Positions 17,615 through 27,713 of a stretch of DNA of 29,842 bases are shown here, piece after piece. Under the pieces are notes generated by a model. The model was not told the origin of the DNA. It saw only the letters and a list, made by a program, of their open reading frames with translations, and made no database searches. A program made the translations under genes and the position numbers. Position 1 is the first letter of the stretch. Each line of letters begins with the position of its first letter. Where the stretch lies: positions 1 through 29,842 of the forward strand of contig JABYQS010000333.1 of assembly GCA_022592435.1 (NCBI GenBank). Reading direction: 5' to 3'. This DNA is from Cerioporus squamosus (lineage: Eukaryota; Basidiomycota; Agaricomycetes; Polyporales; Polyporaceae).

Positions 17615-20600
17615 ATGGTCTACTATACGCTCAATCGTGCTCTCAGGATACACCTGCTGCCCACCATGCAGCCACGGAGCAAGCACCCGCTCAAGCGCAT
17701 CCCGACATGGGTAGCGCTCTCCGTCGGGATTATGATTGGTCTCTTCGTCTCGAAGATGTTCTCTGCGGTGAGTTCCAATCAATACCTGCATCTTTGTCAA
17801 GATTCGCCCTTTCCTCCCCGAGTTCCATGGCTCTGTCTGGTGTTATGTGCATGGCGGCCCGTCGTCCGAACGGCCTCACGTCACTGGGCCTCGGACCCTG
17901 ACCCGCCTGCTCGCTCCTCCCTCATACGCTTTTTGTCATACTCTCAGCGCACAAACAAGTCGCGGGAGGTTCGCGTCCCAAGGTTCTGGTCAGGGGACGT
18001 ATTCCCCTCTGCAGTGTTCCTGGAGCAGCCACAGGAACCCTGCAGACAGATTATCCGCGGCCGACGAAGTGAGAGGGTTTATTTATTATATACGCTCCAA
18101 ACAGACGTATGTCTGTCTGGACGGGTCGCTGTCTAGCCAGCACGACGGTTGAGATTTGTTGTGGCCCACCGCTTTATGCTTACCGGTCCGTTCTGGTGTT
18201 GCCCCTATAAGCGAGACGTCGGGCTACTCTTCTACTGCAGACAGACCCTCTTACTGCAGAAAATCTCTCCCAAGATGGTCGCATATCGAGCAAGGTATCT
18301 GCAGATGGAGAGGTTTGTGGGCGAGCATTGACTCTGGAATAGCCTCTTAGCGAGAAGTCTTGTCACCTTTCGCTCGTTCGCTCTGCAAGGTCTTTGGGAC
18401 CACGATACCGCTGTACTTGCGGAAGAGGGTGCTGCCTCGCATGCTTTGCCTACGTTCGTGGGACACCTTGCGTTTTTCCTGCAGGATAGCCCAGATACTG
18501 GCAATTGCCACATCAAGATCGCAGCAGACCGCACCCAACAACCCCAACTAGTATAACCGAGATCGGTGCGGTTGGGCTTGTTGAGCTGGCATCGGCCGAC
18601 CGACAGGTCACTGCGAGATTGCTCCGCTCGTCTGCTGGATGGGACGGCCTATCACCTGCTGCAAGTTGTCCGGCGAGAGTGGCATTCGTAAGGGATCTAT
18701 TCGAGGACGGTTGGGCACCGGAGAGCAGTCCGCTGTGTGTTGTGTTCCCGCACCACGATCGGCTATTGGACGCATTAAGCGGGGCACTTCCTTGGTTGCT
18801 TTCAGGTCGCACTAGACACCCGTCGTTATTGGCGATGCCCCTGTGTGCGCGCCGCTGGCCTACCATGTTACTACCAACCGTTTATGAGAGGGTCGCCGTA
18901 TCCAGCAAGTTGTCCGCGGATGGAGAGGCTGGAGGGCGAACAGTGCGTCCTCAGATGGCATGCTTGAGATTCTCGAATAGCCTCAGAGCGAGAAGTTCTG
19001 TTACATCGCTCCTGGAGGGTGTACTCCTTCAAGTAAACAAGCGAGAGTTGGCCGTACTTGGTGTCTCATATGGTGTCTATAGGCATGCATCTTGACAGCT
19101 TTGCCTGTCGGAGAGTCAGCAGTTGTCTTGCATCAGGATACGTCAGGTTGCAGCAGGTGTACTGACATGGGCCAACAGGAGCATAGATCAACATGGAGAG
19201 GCGGCCATGCACCAGTACTTCCCTCGTCTCGCACGCCGACACGACAACCGATAACCCTCCCCACCCTCCAGCAACGAAGACGAGTGCTCGAACTCCTCAC
19301 CCACCTCTCCCCTCACTACACAAAAGAATGCACACGGCCAGCGCAACCCATGTACAAAGAGCAAGCCGTGGACCGCTATTCTCCGCTCGTTGGCCACCAG
19401 TCCCCATCGACCTCGTCATGGCTGGATGCGCTCGGGATCGGCAGCAGCGGCGACGGCGACTACGTGCCTACATCGCGCCGATTCGGGCCCGACAACCACA
19501 AGTACTTCTTCGCGATCAACCTGTACAACTCGTTCGACGTCATCCCGGACCTCTTCGCGACGCTCTTCCGCGTCGCCGCAGTGCTGGGGTACCACAACGT
19601 CTACGTGTCCATCTACGAGAACGGCTCCACGGACCAGACGAAGGCGCTCCTGCGCATCTTTGATGCTCTAACCCGGAGCGTCGGCATGCGCGTGACGATC
19701 CGCACGTCGATGCGTACCCGCGGTGCTTTCAACCACCGCATTGAGTACCTCGCCGAGGTGCGCAATGCGGCGTTCGTACCGCTCCACGAGCTGCGCGACA
19801 CGGAGAACGAGTACTTCGACACGATCATCTTCATGAACGACATTTTGCCCTGCGTGGACGACCTGCTTGAGCTCATCTGGCAGAGCCGACGGAATAACGC
19901 AGGCATTACCTGTGCGGCGGACTACATGTACCACGAAGAGCTCGTACGTTCATCCTCGAATTCTAGCTTGTACATTGACCGCTGACTGACCTCCGCAGGG
20001 CTCGCCGGTGTTCTACGACAACTGGGTGGCGCGCGACATCAACGGGACCGCGCTCGAGAACGCGCCGTTCGAGTCCATCTTCTCGCACGGCCCCTCACAA
20101 GAGCGGTTCATGCAGCACCTGCCCATCCAGGTGCAGTCGTGCTGGAACGGAATTGCGATCCTCGACCCGGCTCCGTTCTACTCGCCGCCGCATGTGCGTT
20201 TCCGGATGGCGCGCATCACAGAGGGCGAGTGCTCTGCGTCCGAGTGCTCGCTCATCTGCAACGACTACTGGGAGGCGGGATATGGGCGGATCTTGATGGT
20301 GCCCAGGGTCAAGCTGGCGTATGACCGCGTATGTGTATCTCTACTTACCCGCGAGGTTTCCGTGTGCTGACTCTGCTGTGTTCCTCGAACAGCGCGTCTG
20401 GGATATCATCCATCCCGCGAGGAGGAACTTGACGGCCATCCGAGGGTACGTCCGCCTGGGCGGGCTGCCCGACAACCCGCGCACGGACCCGCAGGACCGC
20501 GCGTGGTTTGGGCCGCACGACCGGCTGTTCACCGAGGAGGAGGGCGAGCCGATTAGCTTCCAGCCTGGGCCTGAATACGGTGCGTGTTGTCCTTCCCTCT

Positions 20601-20777
20601 CCCCTGTGGCGCGGCTTGCTCACTTTGTACGTGCGTGCAGTGTGGTGCTGGGGATGGGACGGCGCGGGAGACTTGGACGGGCCGGACGTGGACCCGATCT
20701 GGGAGAGGATGTCGAACAAGTCGACGAGGCCGGACGCGGTGAAGGTCAGGCATGACCGGAGCTTGATGTACGTCTGA
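17615..20777 (+). CDS. GT69 CAP59/CMT1-like mannosyltransferase
   Basis: Type II Golgi-type glycosyltransferase of family GT69. Relatives include Cryptococcus CAP59, CAP60 and the alpha-1,3-mannosyltransferase CMT1, which build surface polysaccharide or glycolipid glycans (family knowledge). Exons: 17615-17767, 19179-19943, 19999-20328, 20393-20579 and 20641-20777, giving 523 aa. A membrane anchor spans residues about 32-49. Then come YFFAINLYNS, VYVSIYENGSTDQTK, RNAAFVPL, the acidic FMNDILPCVDDLLEL (269-283, putative nucleotide-sugar/metal site), AGITCAADYMY, PVFYDNWVARD, SCWNGIAILDPAPF, ARITEGECSASEC, VWCWGWDG and a C-terminus in RHDRSLMYV. Exons 2-5 are very secure. Exon 1 is inferred across a 1411-nt intron from its phase and hydrophobic anchor. 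An alternative start is Met18 at 17666. Its partner is the divergent SGNH protein. Confidence 0.85.
17768..19178 (+). other. Oversized first intron of the GT69 gene
   Basis: The 1411-nt intron runs from donor GTGAGT to acceptor CAACAG, with a CTGAC branch-like word 15 nt upstream. A 196-codon frame (18505-19095) has no recognisable domain. The middle holds a diverged direct duplication. If exon 1 were elsewhere, this would instead be intergenic sequence. Confidence 0.5.
18186..19005 (+). repeat. Diverged tandem duplication within the GT69 intron
   Basis: Segments around 18190-18361 and 18815-19003 align by eye over most of their length. The common skeleton includes GCCCCT, then TCG..GTATC.AGCAAG, then GATGGAGAGG, GGGCGA.CA.TG, AATAGCCTC and AGCGAGAAG. 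The second copy has about 25 extra bases. Origin unknown. Confidence 0.45.
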
Positions 20778-21643
20778 GTCTCTGCGGGTTGCGGGGTCTG
20801 AGTGGGGTGATATCGTGGGTTATGAAGGTCCTGGAGCGGGCTCGCTAGCACTCGAGGGCGTGTATGGCGGGGTTTGCTGTGTGGACATGTAGAGCGTCGG
20901 AGAGACGGTCGCCTAGAACGCACTTTGTACATACATATTGCATGCATCGTTATCGTTAATTTGCTGTCGTAGTCTCTCGGTGGTAATGGGGTTGTTGTGT
21001 ACAGTGTCTTCGGGCGTGGTACTGGTAACTAGTAACTAGTGACTCGGCCAATGTCTCAAGAGGCGGTGCACAGCATCCGGTAACGCTTGCGTTCTACCAT
21101 CACCCATCCCATGGTAAGTATGATCTGAAAGAGATAGGTCCCCGACCATCTTGGAAGTTGTACCAGGCCATGTACTGACAGTTACTGCTAGATACTGCCA
21201 GGGTCGCTAGACGTCTCAACAGCACACTCGGTCCGAGGTGGAGTGCCCTTGTTGCTGGTCACGTCGTCGGCGACCCCTGCGATCTTCGCTGGCAAACTGT
21301 TTCCCGGCATTGGCAAGATGCGGTGGTATGACGCTGTCCAGCAAGCAACGGAACTACCTAGTCTCCTCCTTGGAACTTCTTCCTTTGGCTCTCGTGCGTC
21401 AGACAAATGTACTATGCCTGTTGCGGGATCCCAGTGCTGACTCCTCTCCCACAGTGCACACCATAACAGGCGCGTTCACAAGCACATTGGGTCGCCGTAC
21501 CTTGCGTGAACCACTACTATGAAGATTCTGCTGACGCGGGAGTGGTGTATCACACACTGGCATTCAAGCTCAAGCTCGGACCCTGGCGAAGTGTACTTAT
21601 AAGAACGGCACCCTGAGAAGAACACCCAGGCCAACCCTCCATC
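20778..21643. other. Intergenic region upstream of P450 copy 3
   Basis: About 870 bp. The first part is the GT69 3' flank. A 65-codon plus-strand frame (21243-21440, containing IFAGKLFPGIGKMRWYDAV) is not recognised and may be a gene relic. The right end holds the P450 copy 3 promoter. Confidence 0.45.
21598..21603 (+). promoter_or_regulatory. TATA box of P450 copy 3
   Basis: TATAAG lies 41 nt upstream of the ATG at 21644, similar in sequence and spacing to P450 copies 2 and 5. Confidence 0.5.
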
Positions 21644-23746
21644 ATGAGCGTTCTTCCATCCGCTGTGTTCAATCTCGATCTCCTCCTGTTACTCCTCTTG
21701 CTTGGTATTCTCGGATACCTGCGGTCTGTTGTGAAGTGGAGAAGGCGCAGCCGTGGTCTATCTCTTCCTCCCGGTCCCCCGGGACTTCCGATCGTCAGCA
21801 ACTGGTTCGACCTACCCACGCACAAGCCATGGTACGTATACAGGGATCTCTGCGCGAAGTACGGTGAGTACAGCGTCTCCAAACACACTACGATCAGCTG
21901 ATAACAATATTCTGTACGCGTTATAGGCCACATCCTGCATCTCCGGGTCTTTGGGCAGTCAACCATAGTTCTCGGAAGCGCGGAGGTTATCCAGGAGTAC
22001 CTCGACAAACGGTCCGCTAACACCTTCGACCGGAAGCAGACGATCATGCTCGAGCTGTGAGTGTCAATGTTCCCAACGCACGTCTTCACGCTCTCACTCC
22101 GAGTAGCACGGGTGAAAGCCTCAATTTTGGTTTCATGCCTTACGGCCAATGGTGGCGCCGCCACCGGCGTGCTTTCTGGCAGCATTTCCACCAGGATGCA
22201 AGTATCGCTTTGCGGCCGATACAACGCGACATGACGCACAGGTTCTTGGAGAGGCTGCTCAAGGACCCGTCGGACCTCAAGGAGCATATGCGTTTGTGAG
22301 TATCTTGCCACTATGCGAGGAAGTCTAAAGCGGCAGCTGACTGTTGAACGTCATAGCACGTTCGCCGGATCGGTACTGAAGCTAGCATACGGCATCGACG
22401 TCGCAGAGGAGAACGACGAGTACCTCGCCACCATTGACGACACCCTGAACGGCGCGGCCGAAGGGCTTGTGCCTGGGAAGTTCCTGGTTGAATATCTCCC
22501 TTTCCTGCGCTATGTTCCGACTTGGTTCCCCGGGGCGCGCTCGCAGAGGCTGTTCGCGAAGTGGCAGAAGGCCGCAGAGACACTCAAGAACATGCCATAT
22601 GATTACGTTCGAAAGTCTATGGTATGTGCCCGGCCTCTGAGAGCTTGTTGGCTGTGCAAGAATGACTGTCTGATAGGAGGGAGAGTCTGAGGCGCCAGGA
22701 TCTATCGTCAGCGAGCTCATTGCGAAGCTACCAGATCCTGAGGATCCATCCTATCGCGAAGAAGAGGAGGTCATCAAGAACGTAGGCGCTTCCGCGTTTG
22801 TAGGTAAGCATCTACACACCACCTTGAATATAACCTGCGACTGACGTGAAAGGTATCGTAGCGGGATCTGACACTGTACGTTGATCGCAGGCAGCTCTGA
22901 GGCTCTACTGAAGAGGGAACTGTGCGCAGATGATCTCGACTCTGCAGGGCCTGTTCGTTGCGATATCGCTCCATCCACGTGTGCTGAAGAAGGCACAAGC
23001 AGAGCTAGACGCAGTCGTCGGCCCCGACCGACTCCCGGACTACCGCGACCAGGAGTCTCTCGTCTACATCGGTGCTATCGTGCGGGAAGCACTGAGATGG
23101 CACATTGTGGATCCGCTCGGCCTGCCACACTGCACGATAGAGGACGACGAGCTCCATGGCTACTTCATTCCGGCAGGCACGGTGCTGTCTCCGAATATGT
23201 GGTGGGTCCCAACATGATGTGTCTACTGTCAGCATACTGATCTTCACCTCCGCAGGGCCATCATGCACGATCCGGAAACATACCCAAACCCCGACGAGTT
23301 TCGTCCTGAGCGGTACCTGCGAGACGGCAAGATAGACCCCGCAGTCTGCGACCCGCTCTCTCTCGTGTTCGGGTTCGGCCGGAGGTGCGTCCACAATTGG
23401 TGCGGTATGGTCTGACAGAGGCCGATGGGCGCGTGCAGGGTGTGTCCCGGACGCTACTTTGCACTGGCAGGACTCTTCATCAACATCGCATCCGTCTTGC
23501 ACGTGTTCGACATTGGGCCCCCGCTTGACGAGGAAGGCCGTCCTATGAAAGTGATTCTCGGAATGACGGACGGAATTATGTCGTGAGTTGTGCTCACCGT
23601 CAATAACAGACTGGGTACTGACCAGCTTGGTTAGGTATCCGGAGGATACGCGTTGCACCGTCCAGCCGCGCTCTGCTGGAGCTGAAGCATTGATCAGAGC
23701 TAGCGAGGGACAAGCGAAGTCTCGCAGCGATCATTCTTACAGTTGA
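21644..23746 (+). CDS. Cytochrome P450 monooxygenase, intact (copy 3)
   Basis: Haem-thiolate monooxygenase anchored in the ER membrane. It needs NADPH-P450 reductase; the substrate is unknown. Ten exons: 21644-21863, 21927-22056, 22107-22295, 22357-22621, 22677-22803, 22862-22875, 22930-23201, 23256-23384, 23439-23582 and 23635-23746, giving 533 aa with every phase consistent. An Leu-rich anchor (residues about 11-26) is followed by the hinge LPPGPPGLPIV and the C-helix WWRRHRRAFW. The I-helix AGSDT (311-315) is encoded by the 14-nt exon 6. The K-helix EALR is 368-371, PERY about 423-426, and the haem loop FGFGRRVCPG is 444-453 with Cys451 as ligand. It resembles fungal CYP64/O-methylsterigmatocystin-oxidoreductase-like P450s, possibly CYP5144. 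The family number is not assignable by eye. It is the only copy of the array without a lesion. Confidence 0.93.
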
Positions 23747-24030
23747 CTCCGTCCACGCACAGATCGTCCTGTAAAGCCAGTCCCACGGTCATTCACTGAA
23801 CAGTTCCTCGAAGCCGTTCCCCTGGTGAAAACCCGAGGGAATTGTTGATAGGTATGTCCTCCTACTACTACTTTGGAAGTTCGTCCGGGCGTTGGTCGCG
23901 AGGTGCTCTCGTCACGTACTAGCGCTAGCAGCGGCAGCATCGGATCCCGATACAGGGGGAGCCAAGTACAAGGCGAGCCCTCGAGAGTTGCGGCGGGTCT
24001 AGCTAGGCCCGGGTATCTATGTGTCGGGTC
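23747..24030. other. Intergenic, 3' flank of P450 copy 3
   Basis: No gene supported. A short plus frame ending in LVKTRGNC near 23850 is unrecognised. Confidence 0.45.
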
Positions 24031-24450
24031 GGTCTTCGTGCTGGTTGTCAGACTCAAGGTTCGACATCTATATTTCGAAGACCACTCTGCTCCCGCTCTC
24101 ATCGATCTCATCACTTCCAGGAGCACCTCAATGCGCGGGGTCTTGAGCCGCGTGAACTATAACCCTCTCAATTTGTTTCATGAAATGCACCGCGCCGGCG
24201 GCCGCTGTTGGATTTTATCGACAACCTACAGTGTGGAGGTTCCAGCAGGTGAGTTGATGACGCAACAACAAACCTTCTTCCTCACATCCAGTATACAGGA
24301 TGTCAGACCTGGTGAGAACTGGCCGCGCCTGTCACTGGCATGTCTGCGACGGCTGCCCTTCCTTTCATCAGCACGAAAGGCTCTGGGACCCGCTGCTTGC
24401 CAGGTAGCGAACGCCGCGGAGACCGTGTACGTAAGTGCAGATGATAGTCA
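24031..24450 (+). pseudogene. Possible highly diverged P450 relic
   Basis: The plus frame holds segments that, in order, vaguely resemble P450 pieces. ALIDLITSRSTS recalls the (A/S)..DLL.KRS stretch of exon 2. FHEMHRAGGR...TTYSVEV recalls the exon 3-4 junction (H.R..AG.....TYGIDV). LRRLPFLSSARKALG recalls the LPFLRYVP.WFPGA stretch. Conserved catalytic motifs are not present. It lies between copies 3 and 4, where an extra decayed copy would be expected. This is tentative and may be chance. Confidence 0.25.
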
Positions 24451-24909
24451 AGGATGCTTTGCGCTGACATGACCTCATGCGCTGCTGCATTGCGCATGGC
24501 GTGGCATTGTCGCTCCAGCTCAAGGTTTCACGATCTTGAACATGTCGCTTCAACTAAACCGATCCGTGGCAGTTTCCTGCGACCTCCCCCATATCACAGC
24601 CCAAGCTAGCAGCTTGCGCAGAGCGAATGAGCCACTTCTCGGTAACCAACGGCGCCACAGTACTCATGACTTGAAGACGTTCCGCACTACCGACAGCTGT
24701 TCGGGAGCTACATAGGTATAGTGATACCACATTCCAAACCCTGTATAGTCGTGATAATTCTGTCAGTCCTGGATATGACGCTCCTCGTGCCTTACGGCTC
24801 CATGCCGTACCTCCCGTATGTATTTAACGCAGTCACGTCTGAGTATGATTCCTCCGCTGCTTCGTCTAGCCAGCCCGCTGACTCGCTCCCAGGTCGCTCA
24901 CTGGATCCC
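24451..24909. other. Upstream region of P450 copy 4
   Basis: About 460 bp without supported coding sequence. TATTTAA at 24821-24827, 83 nt before the ATG, is a possible weak TATA element. Confidence 0.4.
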
Positions 24910-27049
24910 ATGGCCATCGACTTGGTATCCCTGCCTATCCTCGGGCTTCTCATCCTGCCTGTCGCTCTCTACCTGTACTCCTCTATGAAGTGGAGAGTAC
25001 GATCTCATGGCAGACCGTTACCTCCTGGTCCAAAAAGGTTCCCGCTAGTCGGCAATATATTCAATGCCCCGAGGTCCAAGCCATGGATAGGCTATCGTAA
25101 CCTCTCCTCGACATACGGTCAGCTCGGTAACGTGTTCATCATGCATCACCCGATCTGACCACGATCACAGGTAACATTGTGCATGTTCGTCTCCTCGGAC
25201 AGTCATTCGTAGTTCTGAACGACGCAGATGTCATTGATGAGATCCTCGAGAAGCGATCTGCGAATACGTCAGACAGGAAAACAACCCCTCTCATCGAACT
25301 GTAAGTCCGAGTCGACAACGCGCTGCCTAGAAATTCAATGCTGACGTTAGCCTTCGCGTCCTTAGCACAGGTTCGGACCTGAATTTCGGGCTCTTTCCTT
25401 ATGGGCAGCGCTGGCGCCAACATCGTCGCTTGTTCTGGCAGCACTTCACCTCACGAGCTGTCCTACAGTATCAGGCCGTACAGCGCGACGCAGCGCAGAA
25501 ATTCCTTGTTCTGCTTCTGAAGGACCCCTCCAGCTTCAAGAAGCATATCCGATTGTGCGTCATTTCCCCCGCATACGCAATCGATACGTGTGGCTTAATC
25601 ACGCGGCTTCCGCAGTACGTTCTCTTCGGCAGTCTTGAAGATACTGTACGACATCGATGCCGCGGAGGACAACGATCCTTACATATCCAATGTCGATGCT
25701 GCGCTTGAGGGCGTCTCTCAAGGTCTTGTTCCTGGGAAGTATATGGTCGAGTTCCTCCCATTCTTGCGCCACGTTCCTGCTTGGGTCCCTGGAGCTGGAT
25801 TTCAGAGGCAATTGGCGAAGTGGCGTGCAGCAGGAGTGGCCTTGAAGAACGAACCATTTGCTCACGTCCAGCAGAGCCTTGTGAGCATTTCCCGTATACT
25901 TACTTATGCGTCCATAGCTCCGTTCAAGGCTGACTTGACTACCGGATATGCAGGAGCAGGGTATTCCAGTCGCTCGGTGGTCGGACGCCTACTCGCAAGC
26001 TGTTCGGGTCTGGAGGGGCATTCGGCAGAGGAGAGGGAAGACATCATCAAGAATGTCGGAGCCGTAGCTTTTGAAGGTAAGCTTCTCAACTTTCCTACGA
26101 AGGATGATCGTCTTAGCTACACGTTTTTAGGTGGATCAGACACGGTAAGTACGCTGTTCAATAGCTTCCCACCATCGTTCTGACATAATCGGGTTGTCGC
26201 AGACGTTCTCCACCCTCCAGACTGTCCTACTTGCCGCTTCATTGCACCTTGAAGTACTTGAGAAAGCACAGGCCGAGTTGGACACTGTAGTTGGCCCGCA
26301 TCGCCTGCCGGACTTCGACGATCTAGAGAGCTTGGTTTATGTGAACGCTGTGATCAAGGAAGCCCTTCGCTGGCAGAACGTCATTCCACTTTCCGTTCCA
26401 CATCGTGTCCTTGAGGACGATGACTTTCACGGATACTTCATCCCTGAGGGTACGCTCCTACTTCCGAACATATGGTGCGCCGATCGGTTCGAGTTGCGAT
26501 GCTTTGCTGACAAGTTGAGATATTATGCAGGGCCTGCATGCACGACCCGGAGGTTTATGAAAACCCGGAAGAGTTTCGTCCGGATCGATTCATCAAAGAT
26601 GGCAGACTCGACCTGTCGGTCCGCGATCCCGTCAGGTTTGTGTTCGGTTTCGGAAGAAGGTGAGGATGACAGTCGCGCTGCTGCTTTTGAAACATAGCTC
26701 ATGTTTGTACCTGCTCGCCTGCTGCGTATGATGACAGGATCTGTCCGGGGCGACACTTCGCGCAGGCGTCGTTGTTCATCAACGTCGCGTCTGTTCTGCA
26801 CACGTTCGACATTACCCCGCCCCTCGACAAAGACGGGCGTCCTATCCATGTTGTTCCCGCTATGACGGATGGTCTCCTATCGTTAGTGCCGGCGCTCTCT
26901 ATCGATCGCATTGCTCAGTGACATATGTCTGACCAAATTGACGAACTGCTTGTGGCAGGTATCCTGAGGACGTTCGCTGCACCATCAAGCCTCGTTCTCC
27001 ACAAGCAGCATCGTTGATCATGGCCTCTGGCAGGGACGCTGATGCGTAG
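24910..27049 (+). CDS. Cytochrome P450, near-intact with one frameshift (copy 4)
   Basis: Same P450 family and same ten-exon structure. Exons: 24910-25117, 25171-25300, 25366-25554, 25616-25880, 25954-26076, 26131-26144, 26203-26474, 26531-26659, 26738-26881 and 26959-27049, about 521 aa. Motifs present are an N-terminal anchor, LPPGP, WRQHRRLFW, GGSDT in the 14-nt exon, K-helix EALR, FRPDRF and FGFGRRICPGR. Exon 5 is 123 nt, where the phase requires 1 mod 3 (paralogues 127 or 130). One base appears to be missing near 25968-25975 (CCAGTCGCTCGG). Either the gene has a single-base frameshift, or a 48-nt intron ending at AAG 25928 is used, which restores the frame with a different local sequence. 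Exon 1 ends at a weak donor, GTCAGC. It is therefore either a very young pseudogene or a working gene. Confidence 0.8.
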
Positions 27050-27713
27050 AAGACGAGAGTGTGAACGAGTATCAGTGGTTCAGTACCTTAGGATTCTGTT
27101 TTGCCCGAGTTGTCATCCTGTCTCAGCATCGTCCTCAGCTCTCATGGGCCAACTTACATTGTGGATAAGGTTCGTATATGTCGTCATACGCGCATGCGTA
27201 CGTTTGTACACTTCGATGTACAGACGACGTCACTGGACGGAACTCCGCTGGCCATGTAGTCGCAACACAGGGTGCGCAAACCAGGGTCGGTGCAATATAT
27301 TCATACCAACCCTCTCCTCTCCTTGTGAGACCCGGAATGGTTCTGTCCTTCCTTACGGACCGGCGGTGGTACGGGATATTACTGCTTCCTTTCCATCATT
27401 TACTCCGTCGGATTCCACTGACGAAGTTGTCTACCGCCAGTGCTCAGGATTGTAATGACTGATGGCGTTCACACAGTATAGTGTTTCGGCACCTAGTGGC
27501 AAATTGGATTGACAGCCAAGAGAATTTACTTCCTGCTTGGATGGTTTCACAAACCCCAGCTCCCACAATACCACGATGCACGCTGATGCCGTCATCGAGA
27601 TGCTATCACAGAGTTCTTGTACCCCACCTCTGCGAATGGCCCATCTATAAGCACAAGTCGACGCAGTCGCCAAATCGCAATCGTGTCCAAGTTGCTCTAT
27701 CGACCCACCACTC
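27050..27713. other. Intergenic region upstream of P450 copy 5
   Basis: About 660 bp with only short, unrecognised frames. TATAAG at 27646-27651, 63 nt before the next ATG, matches the core promoters of copies 2 and 3. Confidence 0.5.

Noticed and set aside
18505..19095. 196-codon plus-strand open frame inside the GT69 intron
   Set aside because: No domain was recognised and it spans one copy of a diverged duplication. It is kept only as part of the intron description.
21550..22311. 253-codon minus-strand open frame
   Set aside because: It is the antisense shadow of P450 copy 3 exons 1-3.
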